The position numbers were made by a program, and so were the translations under genes. Positions 23,088 to 35,170 of a DNA stretch of 50,436 nucleotides are shown here, one piece after another. The notes under the pieces are model-generated. The model did no database searches and was not told the origin of the DNA. It saw nothing but the letters and a program-made list of their open reading frames with translations. Numbering within the stretch: position 1 is the first letter of the stretch; each line of letters starts with the position of its first letter. Source of the stretch: Diplocarpon mali (Eukaryota; Ascomycota; Leotiomycetes; Helotiales; Drepanopezizaceae); assembly GCA_024741835.1 (NCBI GenBank), contig JAENRP010000275.1, positions 1 to 50,436 of the forward strand, read 5' to 3'.

Positions 23088-23157
23088 TAAATTGCTATTA
23101 TTTAAAATCGGCAAACTTACCTTCCTTTTGCTATAACTTCTTATTAAGTGCCTTCCT

Positions 23158-25927
23158 TTACTAGTATTAAGCTTAGCCCTTATGCTAGCTAATTATTTCT
23201 TAAAACCTTATTTTAGAATTCGACTATATCTCTTATAATAACTATTTATCCTTTTAAAGATCGATCTATATTTTAAAGACTAGCTTTTATAAGACTATCT
23301 TTAAGATAATTAAATATTAGCTAAGATTTTAAAATAAAAGGCATTTTTAAAAGAATATTATTTAAAGAATTCTCTATTATTAAAAAGTTAATATAATTAA
23401 TAATCCCTTTGACTTTAACCTTTATATTTTTCACTTATTTATTAAAATTGTATTTCAATCTAAAGATAGTCGAATAAATAAGGAGTCGATCGCTAACAAT
23501 TATCAATTGAGCTATTTCTACTACTTTTCTAATTATTATATTAACTTTTAAATTACAATCGATTAAAGCCTTTGCTTTAACTGATTCTTCCATTAAACAA
23601 ATAATAATAGGGCTTTTTATCGCAATTGCTAAACAATTTCAATTGATATTTTAAGATATTAAAGCTATTATTATAATATTATAGTACCTTTAGGTTCCTT
23701 TGTTTTCTATAATTTAAAGACATTTAATTAAGGCTAAGTGCTTCTTAGAATTCTTTTATATTACAATTTCCATTTCCTTATTATTATTCAAATCTTTAAA
23801 AGCAACTGGGATATGCTTTTCTAGTACTTTATCAAAGTATATTAAACTAAATAGGTCTTTAAACGTAAGGTTAATTTGCTAGGCTATGACATTCTCTACG
23901 GCTTTCTCTATTGCAGTTGAACTAGCGTATTTATTAACGAATTTTTCCTATTTTAATATCTATCTCTTTTGCTTAAGGTTAAGGGTCTGCGTAATAACTT
24001 TAACTTCTTAATCTTTAAGCTTAAAGCTATCTTTGTTTATTATATCTCTAATCAATTCGTCTGCTATATTAGCTTTATCCTTATCTACTGCAGTTTTAAA
24101 TTATTAAGTATCTTTTAATATTTGAACTCTATACTAAGATTCCTAAGTTGCATATATTGATTTCTGGACTTTAGCTGGTTTTATTAGTATTAAGGGAGTA
24201 GTAGACCTAGAAGGACGCTAAGTATTTTAAGGGTTTCTGGATATAGAAGCAGCATTAATATCAGCAGATATATTTTTATTAACTTACTTTAAAATAGAGA
24301 TTCCTTTAACTTTAGTAGTAGTCTAGTTTGAAGTTTAGTTAGTAAGTACTCCTTTAGGTAGATTACTAGCTGGACTTATATATATATAAGTTAGGACCTT
24401 AGAGTTTATTTCGATAATGCGCTTTTGTTCGGCTAAATCCTTGTCCTACTTTATACTATATATCATTATTCAAATAGTCTATAGTTATAAACGATTCTGA
24501 TACTTTTTAATAAGGATAGCCTTTAGCCTAGGATCTCTAATATAAAGCATCCTATACTTATTAATATATATAATCCTAGTATTAATAAAACGATAGAAAA
24601 GAGGACATTTATTATAATACTTATATAAAGGGCAGTTAGGTTCTTTATTATTATAAAAGTTGCAGGTTAATCGTCTTCTATTGCTATTTCCTTAATACCT
24701 TATAGTATTAATATTAGTAGAATGCTAATTAGGATTATTATCTCCTTCTTTAATCAACTATTGAGTTCTTATATTAGCTGGTTGTTTCGAATAATAAGAG
24801 GCAGAAGTCTAGTAATAGGAACTATTAAGTTAGTTTATAATAGCCGAGTTTTGCCTATTATTAAATTAAGGAATATATTATTTTTCTTATAAAAGATTAT
24901 TAATTCTAATTTCTAAGCTTTAGATTTAGAGTTTTATAAATTAGGTCTTAAGTTCCTTAATTCTAAAGTTGGATCTTACTCTTAGGTTAGGACCGTAAGT
25001 GAAAGGTATGACTATTAGGTTCTTCTTTACCTCCTTTATAACTTCTAAAGCCTTCGAGTATTCTTAAACCAGGCTTTTAAGGTCTTTAGTATAAGAAGGA
25101 GTTGGGGCTTTTTCCTATTCTATAGTATTAATAGTTCTTTTACTAAGATCTGATTTTAAAGTAAAGGCTAAGAATTCCTTAAATAAGATAAAGGTTATAA
25201 AGTCTTGCTTATTAATTTTAAAATGCTTAATAATCTTATTTCAAAGGCTAATAGGTAATCTAAGTAAGAAAAGGCGGCCTCTTTCAACTTTGCTAAGTAT
25301 TTTCTAGCTAATTAAAGTATTTAATATATAAGTAAAAGTCCGATAGTAGTTCTTAAGTTCCTTAAGAGTTTAAGTAATTAAAACAAATTCCTTTAAGAAA
25401 GCTAAAGTATTATAAATCTACTATCTATTAAATTCTTAGAATTCAGACTTAAAAGCCTTAATAAGGAGTTCTTATAAACTATGCGTTTTCTATTTAAGGA
25501 GGGATTTAATAATATCTTTACTTATATAGTTATAGTAATAAGGAAGTTAAGAAATCATATCCTTTTATATAATATTAAAATCGTAATAAGTTTCCTTATA
25601 TTACTTAAGGAAATCAGTGATATTAGTACTTATAAAGTAAGAAGCGTTAAGGGAACTAAGGAGGAGAAAGTGATTAATAATAGCCCTAAATGCAGCTATT
25701 ATTATTTTATACTAACTATCTAAGTTAATAGAATCTATAAGAAGTAAAGGGAAAGCTTTAATATTATAAGATTGATTATTAAGAGAAGTACTTCGAAATT
25801 CAAAAGGGCTTAAAGAATATTTAGAATCCGAATCAATCTTAAAGTGATTAGGACGAGTTTAAAATGATTTAGATAAAGGGTTAATAAAAAGTTTAAAATT
25901 AATATTATTTTTAATATTTTCTAATAT
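23158..25927 (-). pseudogene. Gypsy gag-protease, minus copy
   Basis: Second copy of 36169-38940. The start codon has become ATA at 25927 (the plus copy has ATG), and the frame is interrupted by TAA/TAG. It carries the gag core, the Cys-rich knuckle region and the protease-like region in the same order. The frame change into pol near 23160-23190 is at the same place as in the plus copy, so it predates the two insertions. Palindrome 12 lies in gag. A plus-strand 80-codon open frame at 25481-25723 is only its antisense shadow. Confidence 0.75.
24978..25000. repeat. 23-bp palindrome 12, minus copy
   Basis: Inside gag, upstream of the zinc-knuckle region; partner 37096-37118. Confidence 0.8.
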
Positions 25928-26687
25928 TAATATTAAAAAAGTAAGTAGCAGTCTTAAGTTATTTAAAGATATCTTTTTATCCTTTTACTTATAGGCTAGG
26001 CCTAAGAGTAGAATTCCGGATTCTGCTAAAAGTTCAATTCGAATTTGCTAAAAGATTTTAAATAAGTATTAAATAGCTAATAAAAGCGTTGCAATTAATC
26101 GCAATAAGATAAGGTTTACTTAATTAAAGACTAATTTCTAAGATAAGGTTTATATATAAGATTCTTCTTAGCCTTTAGGCTAATTCCTATTAGTTTAAAG
26201 AATAAAGGGGTCTTTAAAGACGATTCTAAGGCAATTTTTAGAATTCTATTAAGCTAAGGCAGCTGAATTATCAGATTCGGATTTCTAAGGATTCTAAAGA
26301 GATACTTCCAATTAGAGTTTACGCTTAATATTACTTAAGTACTTAAAACTACTACTATTTCAAATTGCTATTATAAGGTTTATTAAACTCTTTATATTAG
26401 AAAGCCGAAAATTCCGAGAATCTTAGAGTTAAGGAGAAAAAATAAGGGTTTTTTAAAGTGAAGCTAAAAAGGGAAATTCTAAAGTTATTAATAATTGTTA
26501 AATAAAAATCGATAGTTTTAAGTAATTAAGCGATTAAGGATAAGGTTTTTTAAGTTGATTAAAATGCTATAAGTATTTTAAAGATATATTTTTCAAAAGG
26601 CCAATCTTTTATTTATAAACTAAGAAATCGATAAGTTTATATAAGGATAGAAATCTTAAAGAAATCGGTCCTTATATAAGTTACTAA
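25928..26687 (-). other. Gypsy 5' leader, minus copy
   Basis: About 760 bp between the 5' LTR and gag, matching 35415-36168. It contains palindrome 13. A primer-binding site should start at the LTR edge (26687 downward, TTAGTAACTT on the minus strand), but I cannot match it to a tRNA. No ORF supported. Confidence 0.6.
25987..26009. repeat. 23-bp palindrome 13, minus copy
   Basis: In the leader, about 60 bp before the gag start; partner 36087-36109. Confidence 0.85.
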
Positions 26688-26932
26688 TATAAAATAGAGG
26701 GAAGATAATATAAGAATAGGCCTAAGGGAAGACCTAAAAACAAGAGGAGAGAGTACTATAAGCAGGCTCTTTTAAATAAGATATTAGGAATAAGTCCTAA
26801 GTATAGGGTATATTTAATACTTATAGCAACGCGCGCTATTTCTATATATAGAAGATGGCCCTTTTATACTCCTATCGTCCTGCGCCGATCATATGATATA
26901 TATCACAAGACCTATCCATCTCAGGTCTCCAT
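26688..26932 (-). repeat. Gypsy 5' LTR of the minus-strand element
   Basis: 245 bp, the least RIP-altered of the four LTR copies. On the minus strand it starts ATGGAGACC, keeping TG, and ends TTTTATA. It has the inverted repeat AGACCT...AGGTCT at its start, the palindromic ATGATATATATCAT and a TATA box. The ACTAA duplication follows at 26933. Confidence 0.9.
26861..26870 (-). promoter_or_regulatory. TATA box of the gypsy LTR promoter
   Basis: AGTATAAAAG on the minus strand, about 60 bp into the LTR. The other three copies read GGATAAAAG at this place. Position and sequence fit an RNA polymerase II promoter in U3. Confidence 0.6.
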
Positions 26933-26937
26933 ACTAA
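26933..26937 (+). repeat. Target site duplication, right (actaa) of minus-strand gypsy
   Basis: Matches 11170-11174; copia-1 gag resumes in frame at 26938. Confidence 0.8.
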
Positions 26938-28010
26938 GATTTCATTTAAGTTTACGATAATGCGAAGATAAGATAGGATACTTTAAAGGTAAAATACTCT
27001 TAAATAACTGCCCTTAATACCTAGTATCTACTATAGCAAATTACTTTATTTTAATATAAAAAAGATAAAGATAGTAAGGATATAGATATAAATATAGACT
27101 CTACTTAATCTATACTATATAAAGCGAGGAGGAGAGTAAGAGCTATAGATCTTAAGATAGCTATAACTTTTAAGGAAACTTAGCTTTTTAGTTTCCTACT
27201 TAATAGCCTCCCTCTTAAGTTCGCTATTATAAAACAATCTCTTCTTATTTAACCTAACCTTAAGATCTATAAGAAGATCGACCTCCTTTAAACTATTAAA
27301 TAAGACCTTAAAGGACGCTTTAAATCGGCAAATGCTATATTATAAGGCAATGATAAGCCTAAGAAGAGGAAGGAGCGTAAGACGAGCCCTTAAGCTTATC
27401 GGAGATACTACTTCTATAATAGTACTTATAATATTACTAATTGTAAAGTTAAAAGGCAACTAATTAATATAATCGCTAGCTTTAATATTAAAAAGCAATT
27501 AAAGCAGAAGTTAAGAAGCAAACTGCCCTTATCTTACCGAAGGCCGCAACTATTAAGGAAAGGCAAAGGAAAAGGCTGTTTAGCTAAAACTTTAATAGAT
27601 ACCTTTAATAATAATAGTAGGTTATTTAAACCTAAATACACTTCTGATAATTCAAACGATAATTATAATAAAGATGCCTATATCTTAAAAGCCGATCTTT
27701 ATAAGATCCTTGAATCTAACTAGTATAGTAATACTAGTTATATAATATATATAACTAATAAACCTTACCTATTTAAAGGCCCGCTTATTAAAATAAAAAG
27801 GCGCTCTATTAATATTGGTACGCAGATTCCTATGCAAGATGCAAGCCATCCTCGTTCCTAGGGTCATCCTATATAGCTGTACCATATGCGATATAAGGGG
27901 TTTTATATGTATTTCGGACGGCTATTCAGCCGGAGGACCTCGGAAGGATATCTATATACGGCTAAAAGGGATTATAGGAGGGAGGACATTCAGAGGTATA
28001 AAGGTACTAT
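26938..28010 (+). pseudogene. Copia-1 gag C-terminal part and protease start
   Basis: Continues the copia-1 gag interrupted at 11174; the frame is unbroken once one ACTAA is removed. A gag core follows (ETQLFSFLLNSLP-like near 27175), then a Lys-rich linker and a degraded zinc knuckle near 27410-27450 (FYNSTYNITNCKVKR; first Cys and His lost in RIP-like changes, last Cys kept). A protease-like region near 27690-27800 contains ITNKPYLFKGPLIKIKRR, which resembles copia proteases where the HMT...LF.GPL pattern follows the active-site Asp. Around 28,000 the similarity stops and copia-2 copy B sequence begins, so copia-1 pol is missing. Confidence 0.65.
27815..27965 (+). other. Short island with weak RIP signature
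   Basis: Compared with its surroundings, this stretch keeps many CA, TG and CG dinucleotides (for example CTATGCAAGATGCAAG and TTTCGGACGGC). It lies close to the copia-1/copia-2 junction. It may be protease sequence that escaped RIP or a later patch. The 66-codon ORF here (27815-28015) has no recognisable motif. Confidence 0.45.
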
Positions 28011-28485
28011 CTTAGTTATATAGAAATAGATAGATATTATAATAGATTCCTTTTAATAATAAGTACTTAACTATATTTATATGAATATCGATTACTAGTA
28101 TAGAACCTATACTAATCAGTAGTAGCACCTTTACTATAGATAGCAAGGTTATTAAACTGAAGAATTCTTTCTTAATTTTAAGGAGTACTTGATTATATTT
28201 CTAGCTTACCTTAAATACTAACTTAAATGTATAAAGTAATATCAATTACTACTAGAGGGGAAAAGGCGAAAGGTATGCGAATCGAGCCAAAGTTATTACT
28301 TTAAAGGTAGATACTATCCTCTTCTACCTATATTCTATTATATATTACAATTAAGGTAAAACCGGAATGCAATCGGTATCCTAATTATAACTAGATAATA
28401 GTATAATAATATATAAAATATAACTATATCAGACTTCTTTCAGACCCTATTAGGGCGTAGAGCAATATCTAGATAATATTAGGAA
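28011..28485 (+). other. Copia-1/copia-2 junction and copia-2 leader
   Basis: About 475 bp between the last recognisable copia-1 sequence and the copia-2 gag start. I could not find the 885-bp copia-2 LTR here, so copy B seems 5'-truncated or recombined. No gene assigned. Confidence 0.4.
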
Positions 28486-31400
28486 ATGATTAAAGGGGGA
28501 CTATTAATACCGCTTAATCTAAGGCAACCCTAGACATTAAGGGACTTTAAAAGGGATATAAGACCCTAAGAGGATCAACCTAGCGAAGAGGCCCTTAGAT
28601 TAAAAGATTAATATATAAAGAACTTCTAGAAGATATTATAAGATAGTAAAAGGAGAGGGTTATACCTTGCTAAGGACTTTTAAGAGGAGTTCTAGGATTG
28701 GATAGTTGGTGACTTTAAATCGCTAGATAAGGACGTCCGACGACGCTTAAGGGACGACCTTCGATACTATAGAGTATACGTTTAGCGTAAGAAGGGCGTT
28801 TCGATCGGCTAGGCACTTTTCGATATAGTATATTAAGAAGGAAATAAGTGGCTAGAAGACCAGCTAGAGTCATAGACCTAAGAAGTACCAAACTCGGTTA
28901 TAGCATAATCTCCGAGATATAGAACAAGGTCTACCTTAGAATTTGCCGAATCTATGCAAATAAGCGAGCCACCTGCTTAAAGGGTTACTATAGCTGAATA
29001 AGAGATACCACGCTAAGACTCGCTTCGGCAAGGACACCTTAGATATAATAACACTTCGTAAGACAACCTATATAAAGTAGATACTTTAAGATAAATAACC
29101 GAACGATATAACCTTAAAAGAATACTATATTAACCTTAATTAAGACGAACCCTAGTCTTGCAATACCTAAAGATCCTGAATCTAATACTAATGCCGCTAA
29201 TCTAATTAAGAGATAGATCGTTACTACCTTTTATTATAAGGAGGGGTTTAAGAGTACTTTTAGACCTTAACTAAAGTAACGCTTAACTATCTTAGTATAT
29301 TATAGAACCTTTGACTTTAAATTAGGCCAAAACCCTTATAAATCTAAATAAGATATATATTAAGAAGATTTAATACTTAGGCGGGAAAGATCACCTTAAT
29401 AAAAAGCTTTATATATTCGCCGATTTATATTAAAGAGCCTTAGTAGACTAGAACATATAGTATAGAGCCTTTCCATCTATACTATAAGACTTAGCCTTAA
29501 TATACTACTATTAGTACTTGTAAAATAAGAACTTTAAGTTTGCTAAGCTAGTAGAGGCCATTTAGGCCAATTACAAGACCGAAGAGAGAAGTAGCAGATT
29601 CCTAAGGAGGTGGTTTCGATTGATATTTGACCTATTTCAATAAGAGGACTATTAAAAGGGGAAACCGATCCTAACCTAACTTAAGAACTATACTAAGGAG
29701 TTGCAAAACTTGCAATTAGGCCTATATGCTAGTATAAGGAATGATCGATCAATTAAAGATAGACTTATATAAGGTGTTTCCGGGAATCGGCTATTCCAAA
29801 TGGTACTTTTTAAACTATTAGCGACGTTCCTAGCTCTATTAGATAGCTTATAGGCTTGCGTAAGAGTAGTTGCTTAGGACGGACTATCTAAACCCTAGTA
29901 CCCTAGTTCGGCTATTAATAGACCTTAATATCATTTAACTAAGGAGTAAAGGCAATCTATAGTATACTTTTCAAATAGAAAGATGAAGTTTGCCTAAGGT
30001 AATAAGAGAGGAATAACCTTCTAATTAAAACCAGGCTATATAAGGTGTATTATATATTAAAAAAAGGACTATTATAATAGCAAGCACTTAGAAGAAGAAA
30101 GAGCCGCTTAGAAGTCTTACTATATAGTAAGCTAACGAGCCGAAGGGTATAAGCTAATAGATAAAACATATAAGGTATACCTCTTATAGGAAGATAAAGG
30201 AGCATATTCAAAGGGCAATAGGACTAATAAGAATAAATAGGAAACGTCTTTAAAAGAGGAAAACCAAGCAATTAGCGACCTTAAGGATAGTGATATCAAC
30301 TTTACTATAATATTCCTAGCTTTTAAAAAGGAGTATAACTCAAGAACTGTACTTAACTAGCTTGAAAAGCAGAAGGCTAAATACCTCTTAATAATAAGAG
30401 TTAATAAACCGATACAAACGGACCCTAAGGTCTTTATAACCTAGTAGACGGATCAGTTCTTTTAAGGATTCCTGATTAATATAGGCGCCTTAAATAAAAA
30501 TATAAGAGGAATTAACTAATTCAAAGCCCTGTAAAATATATAAGACGCAGTTCTAGCTCTACTTAGCGCTGAAAAGTATAAAATTACCTTTAGGGTAAGT
30601 TTATAAAATGCAATCGGTAAGACAACTGTTCGAATATTAGCAGGCCCTATAGAGTTCTTAATTATAAAGGCAGATATACCGTTTTTAGTCTGCTTATAAC
30701 AACTCGATAAAATGGGAGCTAAATACGACAATCTGCGCAATTTGCTTATAATCGGCAAGGAGAAATACTTAATTATCAGAAAACATAAGTACCTATAGCT
30801 TTTACTTAATATAATAGAGCAACTTCTAATAACTTTAGAGGGTACGATTAATATATACTACTTAATAAAGAAAGAGATCCGAAGGCTATATAAAAGATTC
30901 GAACATCCTTTAGTAAAGCGCCTTAAATACCTCTTGAACTAGGCCGGTTATAATATAGACTCTAGCATTATAGCAAGAGTAAGGGAAATATACTAATACT
31001 ATCAACTCTTTACCGACGCCCCTTATAGATTCCGATTCAAGCTATAAGATAATATCGACTTTAATTATACTATATATATCAATATTACTTAATTCGGTAA
31101 AAGGAACGCCTTTTATATAATTGACAAAGCAACGGGATTTAAAGCCGTAAGGTTTTTACAAAAGGGAATAGGAGCACATTCGGCTGACGCAGTATTTCAA
31201 GCCCTTAAATTGGCTTAGTTAGATACGTATATTAGACCTCTTAATTTTATAATATATAACTATAGCACTAACTTCAACTCGGCAGAGTTTAAAAGCTCTT
31301 TAAGATCTATAGGAATAACCCTTAAACTGGTTCCTATAGAAGCGCACTACTCTATTAGTAAGGTCGAATGGTATTATCGCCCTTTAAAACGTACCTTTAA

Positions 31401-33783
31401 AATAATAATAGTTAAACACCCCTAATTAAGCGACGATAAGAGGCTGCAAATGGCTATTAAAGTAGTCAATGATATAGCAGGGCCTAATAGAATGATTCCC
31501 ACCCTACTCGTTTTTAAGGCATATCTAAGGCTAATTAAACTAGATCTACTAAATCCGTTAGTAGAATAAAGGGTAGCAATAATTAAAAAGGCTATAAAGG
31601 AAGTTAGGAAGATCTATACTACTCGCAAGGTTAATAACGCTTTAGGTATAAGGAATGGCCTTAGAACTACTTATATCTACGATTTAAGGCTAAAAGACCT
31701 AGTATTAGTATATTAGGAGAAGGGAGGATAGATAGGCCTATTCGAGTTCCTAAGCTTAAAGAACAAAACTTATATAGTCAATATCAGCAGTAGAATAAAG
31801 CACTTTAGGTCGATAAGCGTACGCCTATTTAAAATCGATAATAAAGAAAACTGCCTAAAGGAAACTAAAGGAACGACTATTAAAAGGAAGTAGAACGCAA
31901 TCGACGTTAATAAAGAAGTAGAGCCCTCTTGCTTAATTAAGCCGCAACTTAATAACTGCAAGCAATCGCCAAGAGTAGAGGTTCCCTTTATTAAGCCTAT
32001 TTCCGGCCTTCCTATAATCGATAACAATTATAATGCTAAGATATAGATATCCTTTAGAGCAGATGATAAGCTATATATAGCTAAATCGGAGGTATTCCTA
32101 ACGGAGAAGGAGAATAGGGACTAGGAACTATCGCAGAAGCTATAAGCAGAAGGCAAGATCACTACTCCTAGGCGCCCTTTTTAGCAATCTCGCCTAAAGG
32201 AGTACTAAGGGCTGATAAACAAAGGGGTATTCGTATTAATAAATAAAAATGACCTTGCTATAAAAGGCAAAAGGATCTTTAAATCGAAAATAGTTAATAA
32301 GATAAAGGGGAAGGAGATAGATCACCTATTTGAAAAATCACGCCTAGTTATATAGGCTTAAAACGATACTAGTAAGAAGGAGGAAGGTATAATCACTTAA
32401 TCCCTAACTATTTAATAAGTAAGCTAATACCTTTTAGTATCACTTTCGGCATCAATCTAGGAATACTTTAAAAAATAGGGTAAGAAGGGCATTCTCAGCC
32501 TATGGGATATTATATAAGTGTATACTTAAGCAGCTTCGAAGCTACTACGAGATATATTTATATTTCCTTTATAAGATATCGCTAAGCTATTCCCTATAGG
32601 TACGGTTTTTAAAGTAGTACTACTGCTCTATAGCATTCCCGAATTAGGAAATTACTAGTTTAGCACCTATTATAAGCACTATCGCAGCAATCTTAGTATA
32701 GTCAACTCAACTTATGACCTTTGTCTATTATTAACCTTAAGCACTTCTCCCTTTTTCGGCATAATAGGAATACAAATAGATAATACTTTAATACTTAGAG
32801 AAGCAGACTTCTTAAAAAAGGAGAAGGACAAGATCAAAAGGGTAGGATTCTTTATAAAGCTAATATAATACCTATTAAGCATTGAATTACTAGCTTTTAA
32901 TAGGTATATTATTTCCTAGGAAGGGGATATAGTATATATGTAACAAAAGGGCCAGGGCTAAAGGCTAGAACTAGTCGATACTTCTTAAGAGGGCTATAAG
33001 CAATAATACCTAGAGTAGAGAGTAAGAGGAGCTTATTTAACTATAATCTGCCAGCTAGAAGCTTCCTTCGATTTATCAGCTATAGCCTAATACTAGGATC
33101 CGATAGTTTAAGATATAGAGAATCTAAATAAGCGACTTAAATAGATCTAAAACAACCTTAAAAGAGGCCTGAACTACCTTACTATTAATTTGCAAAACGC
33201 TAAACTATTCGCATTTATCAATGGATCTTTTACTAATAATAAGGATTTAAGCTTGCAGATCGGCTATATTATTATACTAGCTATTAAAGAGGAAGGAGAA
33301 TCGCAGTTTACTTTAAAAGGCAATATTCTATACTATAGCTCGACGAAGTATAAGAGAATGACAAGAGCTATACTAGCCTTTAAACTATATACTATAGTGG
33401 CAGGTATTAATATACTAGTTTCTATAGCTATAACGATCGATATAGTAATAGCTAAGCTAAGTCTATCCTACCTCCTTACTATTATATATATAGATTCCCT
33501 CTCCTTATATAAGTATATTATTAAATTAAGCACTACAAAGGAGAAGCGATTAATAATCGATATAATAGCTATTCGATAATCGTACGAGAATAGGGAGCTT
33601 ATAAAGATACGTTAGATCGATAGCGCTAGCAACCCCGCTGATGCTATAATAAAAGCCAATCCAAATCAGGCCCTTTAGCAACTGGTAGATACTAATTCGA
33701 TAACTATTAAGAAGGAGGGATAAGTACAAAGGCCTATTAGGGTATAACTAGACTTAAAAAGGTCCTAGATTAATAATATCTAA
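28486..33783 (+). pseudogene. Copia-2 copy B gag-pol polyprotein
   Basis: Polyprotein from ATG 28486, mostly in one frame with RIP stops. Gag covers about 28486-30400 (charged, with LRDFKRDIRP and RRRLRDDLRYYR). Protease is near 30469 (FLINIGALNKN; the expected DTGA has become NIGA). The integrase N-terminal zinc region is near 30870 (IRRLYKRFEHPLVKRL, with Cys to Tyr changes after it). The integrase core is at 30980-31480 and the conserved PTLLVFKAYLR follows. RT covers about 32250-33100, with GIQIDNTLIL (a TDD-type active site altered to DN) near 32770. RNase H is at 33190-33700. An apparent 1-base loss near 32640 and another indel between about 32400 and 32540 shift the RT frame. Inactive. 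Confidence 0.8.
33190..33579 (+). CDS. Open RNase H segment of copia-2 copy B (129 codons)
   Basis: The longest uninterrupted frame in the window. It is the RNase H domain of the copia-2 polyprotein, not a separate gene: the upstream codons continue in frame and ATG 33190 is probably internal. It shows FINGSFTNNKDL (expected FTDASFANN; the first catalytic Asp has become Asn), then a KRMTRAILAFKLY segment (normally containing Glu), IIYIDSLSLY (expected TDSKSLY, Asp kept) and the KEKRLIIDI end typical of fungal Ty1/copia. Followed by NPADA-like sequence at about 33630. No stop codon over 390 bp is unusual here but fits chance and the domain's low Gln/Trp content. Confidence 0.7.
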   Translation: MQNAKLFAFINGSFTNNKDLSLQIGYIIILAIKEEGESQFTLKGNILYYSSTKYKRMTRAILAFKLYTIVAGINILVSIAITIDIVIAKLSLSYLLTIIYIDSLSLYKYIIKLSTTKEKRLIIDIIAIR

Positions 33784-33944
33784 TATTTTTAATTGCAAGC
33801 TATTAGCAATTTTTTATTTATTTTTTATTTTTACTACAAGATATATTTATATACTTGCTATTACTACCTTCTTTTATCTTTTCTTACTTACCTATACGTA
33901 CTTGCATTTTTTTATCACTTAAGCAATACTTAAGAAGGAGGTTA
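33784..33944 (+). other. Copia-2 copy B 3' untranslated region with polypurine tract
   Basis: T-rich, homologous to 9179-9314. It ends with AAGAAGGAGGTTA just before the inferred LTR start. Confidence 0.55.
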
Positions 33945-34829
33945 TGGCAAAGCAGCAATTATTATATTACTAAAGACAACGATCTACTAACGATTCTACC
34001 TTTAATAAGTACCTATCCTAAGTACTAGGATTTCTAAGGCATAGATCCCTAGTCCCTTAAGTCCTAAAGGCCTTACCGCCCGAAATAGAGATTAAGTTGG
34101 CCTACTCCTCTTAAGCTTGCACCTAAGCAAGAGCAGCCGCGATCTCCTTTAGATTCGGTTTATCTAGATCACTAAGATCTAGATCCTTGCCCTTTAAAGA
34201 GCCCTTAGAAGGGACTTGTCTACCTTTGCCTTTTTAGTAGCAGATATTATTAAAGGGAGTCTAAGAACGGCCCTTAGCTAAGCTAGATAGCCCCTTTATA
34301 TACTAAAGGGAGCTGAGCACCTTAGCACCTTAAGTTTCAAAATACCTAAGGGTAGCATTGCCGCCTTAGATAGCGCGCAATAGATCTTATAAATAGTTAG
34401 TTATCAATATCAAATAGATTCAAAGGCACTTATAGCTTACTAGGTATTCGCAAGGTTAATACTATAGTAAAGGGCATAAGCTTCGTTTAGCTAAGCTAGC
34501 TAAAGGGCATCCTAAGTCTTTAGGACTATAAAGATTTATATTTAAGTCTCTTTAGACAGGATTCGGGCCGCCTCTTAGATCGCTTTAATATTGCCGCTAA
34601 CCTAAGCATTCTAAAGGATAATATACTTATCTTAAGCTTAGATAGGTATTTAAAACAGATATCTATCAAAGGTTATTAAAGCAAGAGGATATTAAAGGGC
34701 ACTTACTAAGATATACTTTACCTACTATATAATATAGTAGTCATACTTCTTAAAAGTAAGAGTATTAAATGCGTATATATAGCCGGTATTATTCTTACTA
34801 GCCTCCTTTCTTAATATTATACGCATATA
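33945..34829 (+). repeat. Copia-2 3' LTR, copy B (885 bp)
   Basis: Aligned over its whole length with 9315-10199. It starts TGGCAAAGCAGC, which keeps the TG, and ends ACGCATATA. Sequence beyond 34829 is unrelated to that beyond 10199. Confidence 0.65.
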
Positions 34830-35170
34830 ACGTACGCATAGTACTCGAAAGGCCTTAAGCAGGTCCTTAGGATTGCATTCAAGCACTATCCAAGTTAGCA
34901 ATATATATATTAAAGGGGGTCGGCCAATAATCGAAGCACTTACTGATAATAATAATAGTATTAATAAGATAATATATAATAAGATCTACTATAGGGTTAA
35001 TCAACTTAAAAGCAAGAGGGGGAATCGACCTACTTATAAGAAGTAGGAGTTGGAGTTAAGAGATCAAAGGAGAAGGGAAGCTCGATATATATACCTTCTT
35101 AAAGGCCCCTCTTTTCCCTTTTATAAATTATTATAATTTATAGCCATAGTGGATTATAACTCCAGATAAT
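34830..35170 (+). pseudogene. Unidentified coding-like fragment between copia-2 and gypsy
   Basis: 341 bp not found elsewhere in the window. From about 34918 one frame stays open for some 80 codons with only two internal stops and is rich in Lys, Arg and Tyr (KSKRGNRPTYKK, then RDQRRREARYIYLL). This low stop density suggests former coding sequence, perhaps of another transposon interrupted by the gypsy insertion at 35171. I do not recognise it. Confidence 0.4.

Larger units (their letters stand above)
19379..23186 (-). pseudogene. Gypsy pol (RT-RNase H-integrase), minus copy
   Basis: Second copy of the pol frame described at 38913-42719. The RT active-site box near 21908-21919 reads YIDN: the second catalytic Asp has become Asn, a typical RIP change, while the plus copy keeps YIDD. 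RT, RNase H and integrase follow in that order on the minus strand, with TAA/TAG interruptions throughout. A TAA terminator position is shared by both copies. Palindromes 9, 7, 10 and 11 lie in its C-terminal end, the RNase H-integrase linker and the protease-RT linker. Inactive. Confidence 0.8.
11175..26932 (-). mobile_element. Giant Ty3/gypsy element, complete, minus strand (about 15.76 kb)
   Basis: Full-length LTR retrotransposon: 5' LTR at 26688-26932, gag-protease, RT-RNase H-integrase, two extra long ORFs, then the 3' LTR at 11175-11419. It is bracketed by ACTAA. It is an inverted near-copy of 35171-50436. The order RT before integrase identifies Ty3/gypsy. The length is roughly double or more that of ordinary gypsy elements, and the excess is ORF2 plus ORF3. 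It carries 14 copies of a 23-bp GC-rich palindrome. Coding frames are RIP-broken. A 12-base N run near the 3' end is an assembly gap. Confidence 0.88.
28011..34829 (+). mobile_element. Ty1/copia element, copia-2 copy B (lacks recognisable 5' LTR)
   Basis: Carries gag, protease, integrase, RT, RNase H and a 3' LTR, collinear with copy A over 30964-34829. It lacks a recognisable 5' LTR. It keeps the uninterrupted target site (about 32051) used by copia-3 in copy A, and the RT/RNase H segment deleted from copy A. The left limit is approximate. Confidence 0.75.

Noticed and set aside
25481..25723. Plus-strand ORF of 80 codons
   Set aside because: Antisense to gag of the minus-strand gypsy; no motif.
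30516..30758. Minus-strand ORF of 80 codons
   Set aside because: Antisense to the copia-2 protease region.
31770..32027. Minus-strand ORF of 85 codons, with a relative at 1092-1301
   Set aside because: Both are antisense to the same part of copia-2 integrase; their similarity only reflects the two copia-2 copies.
9315..34829. Tandem copia elements sharing one LTR
   Set aside because: The gag that follows the LTR at 10199 is of a different family from the gag at 28486, so this is not a simple LTR-internal-LTR-internal-LTR array.
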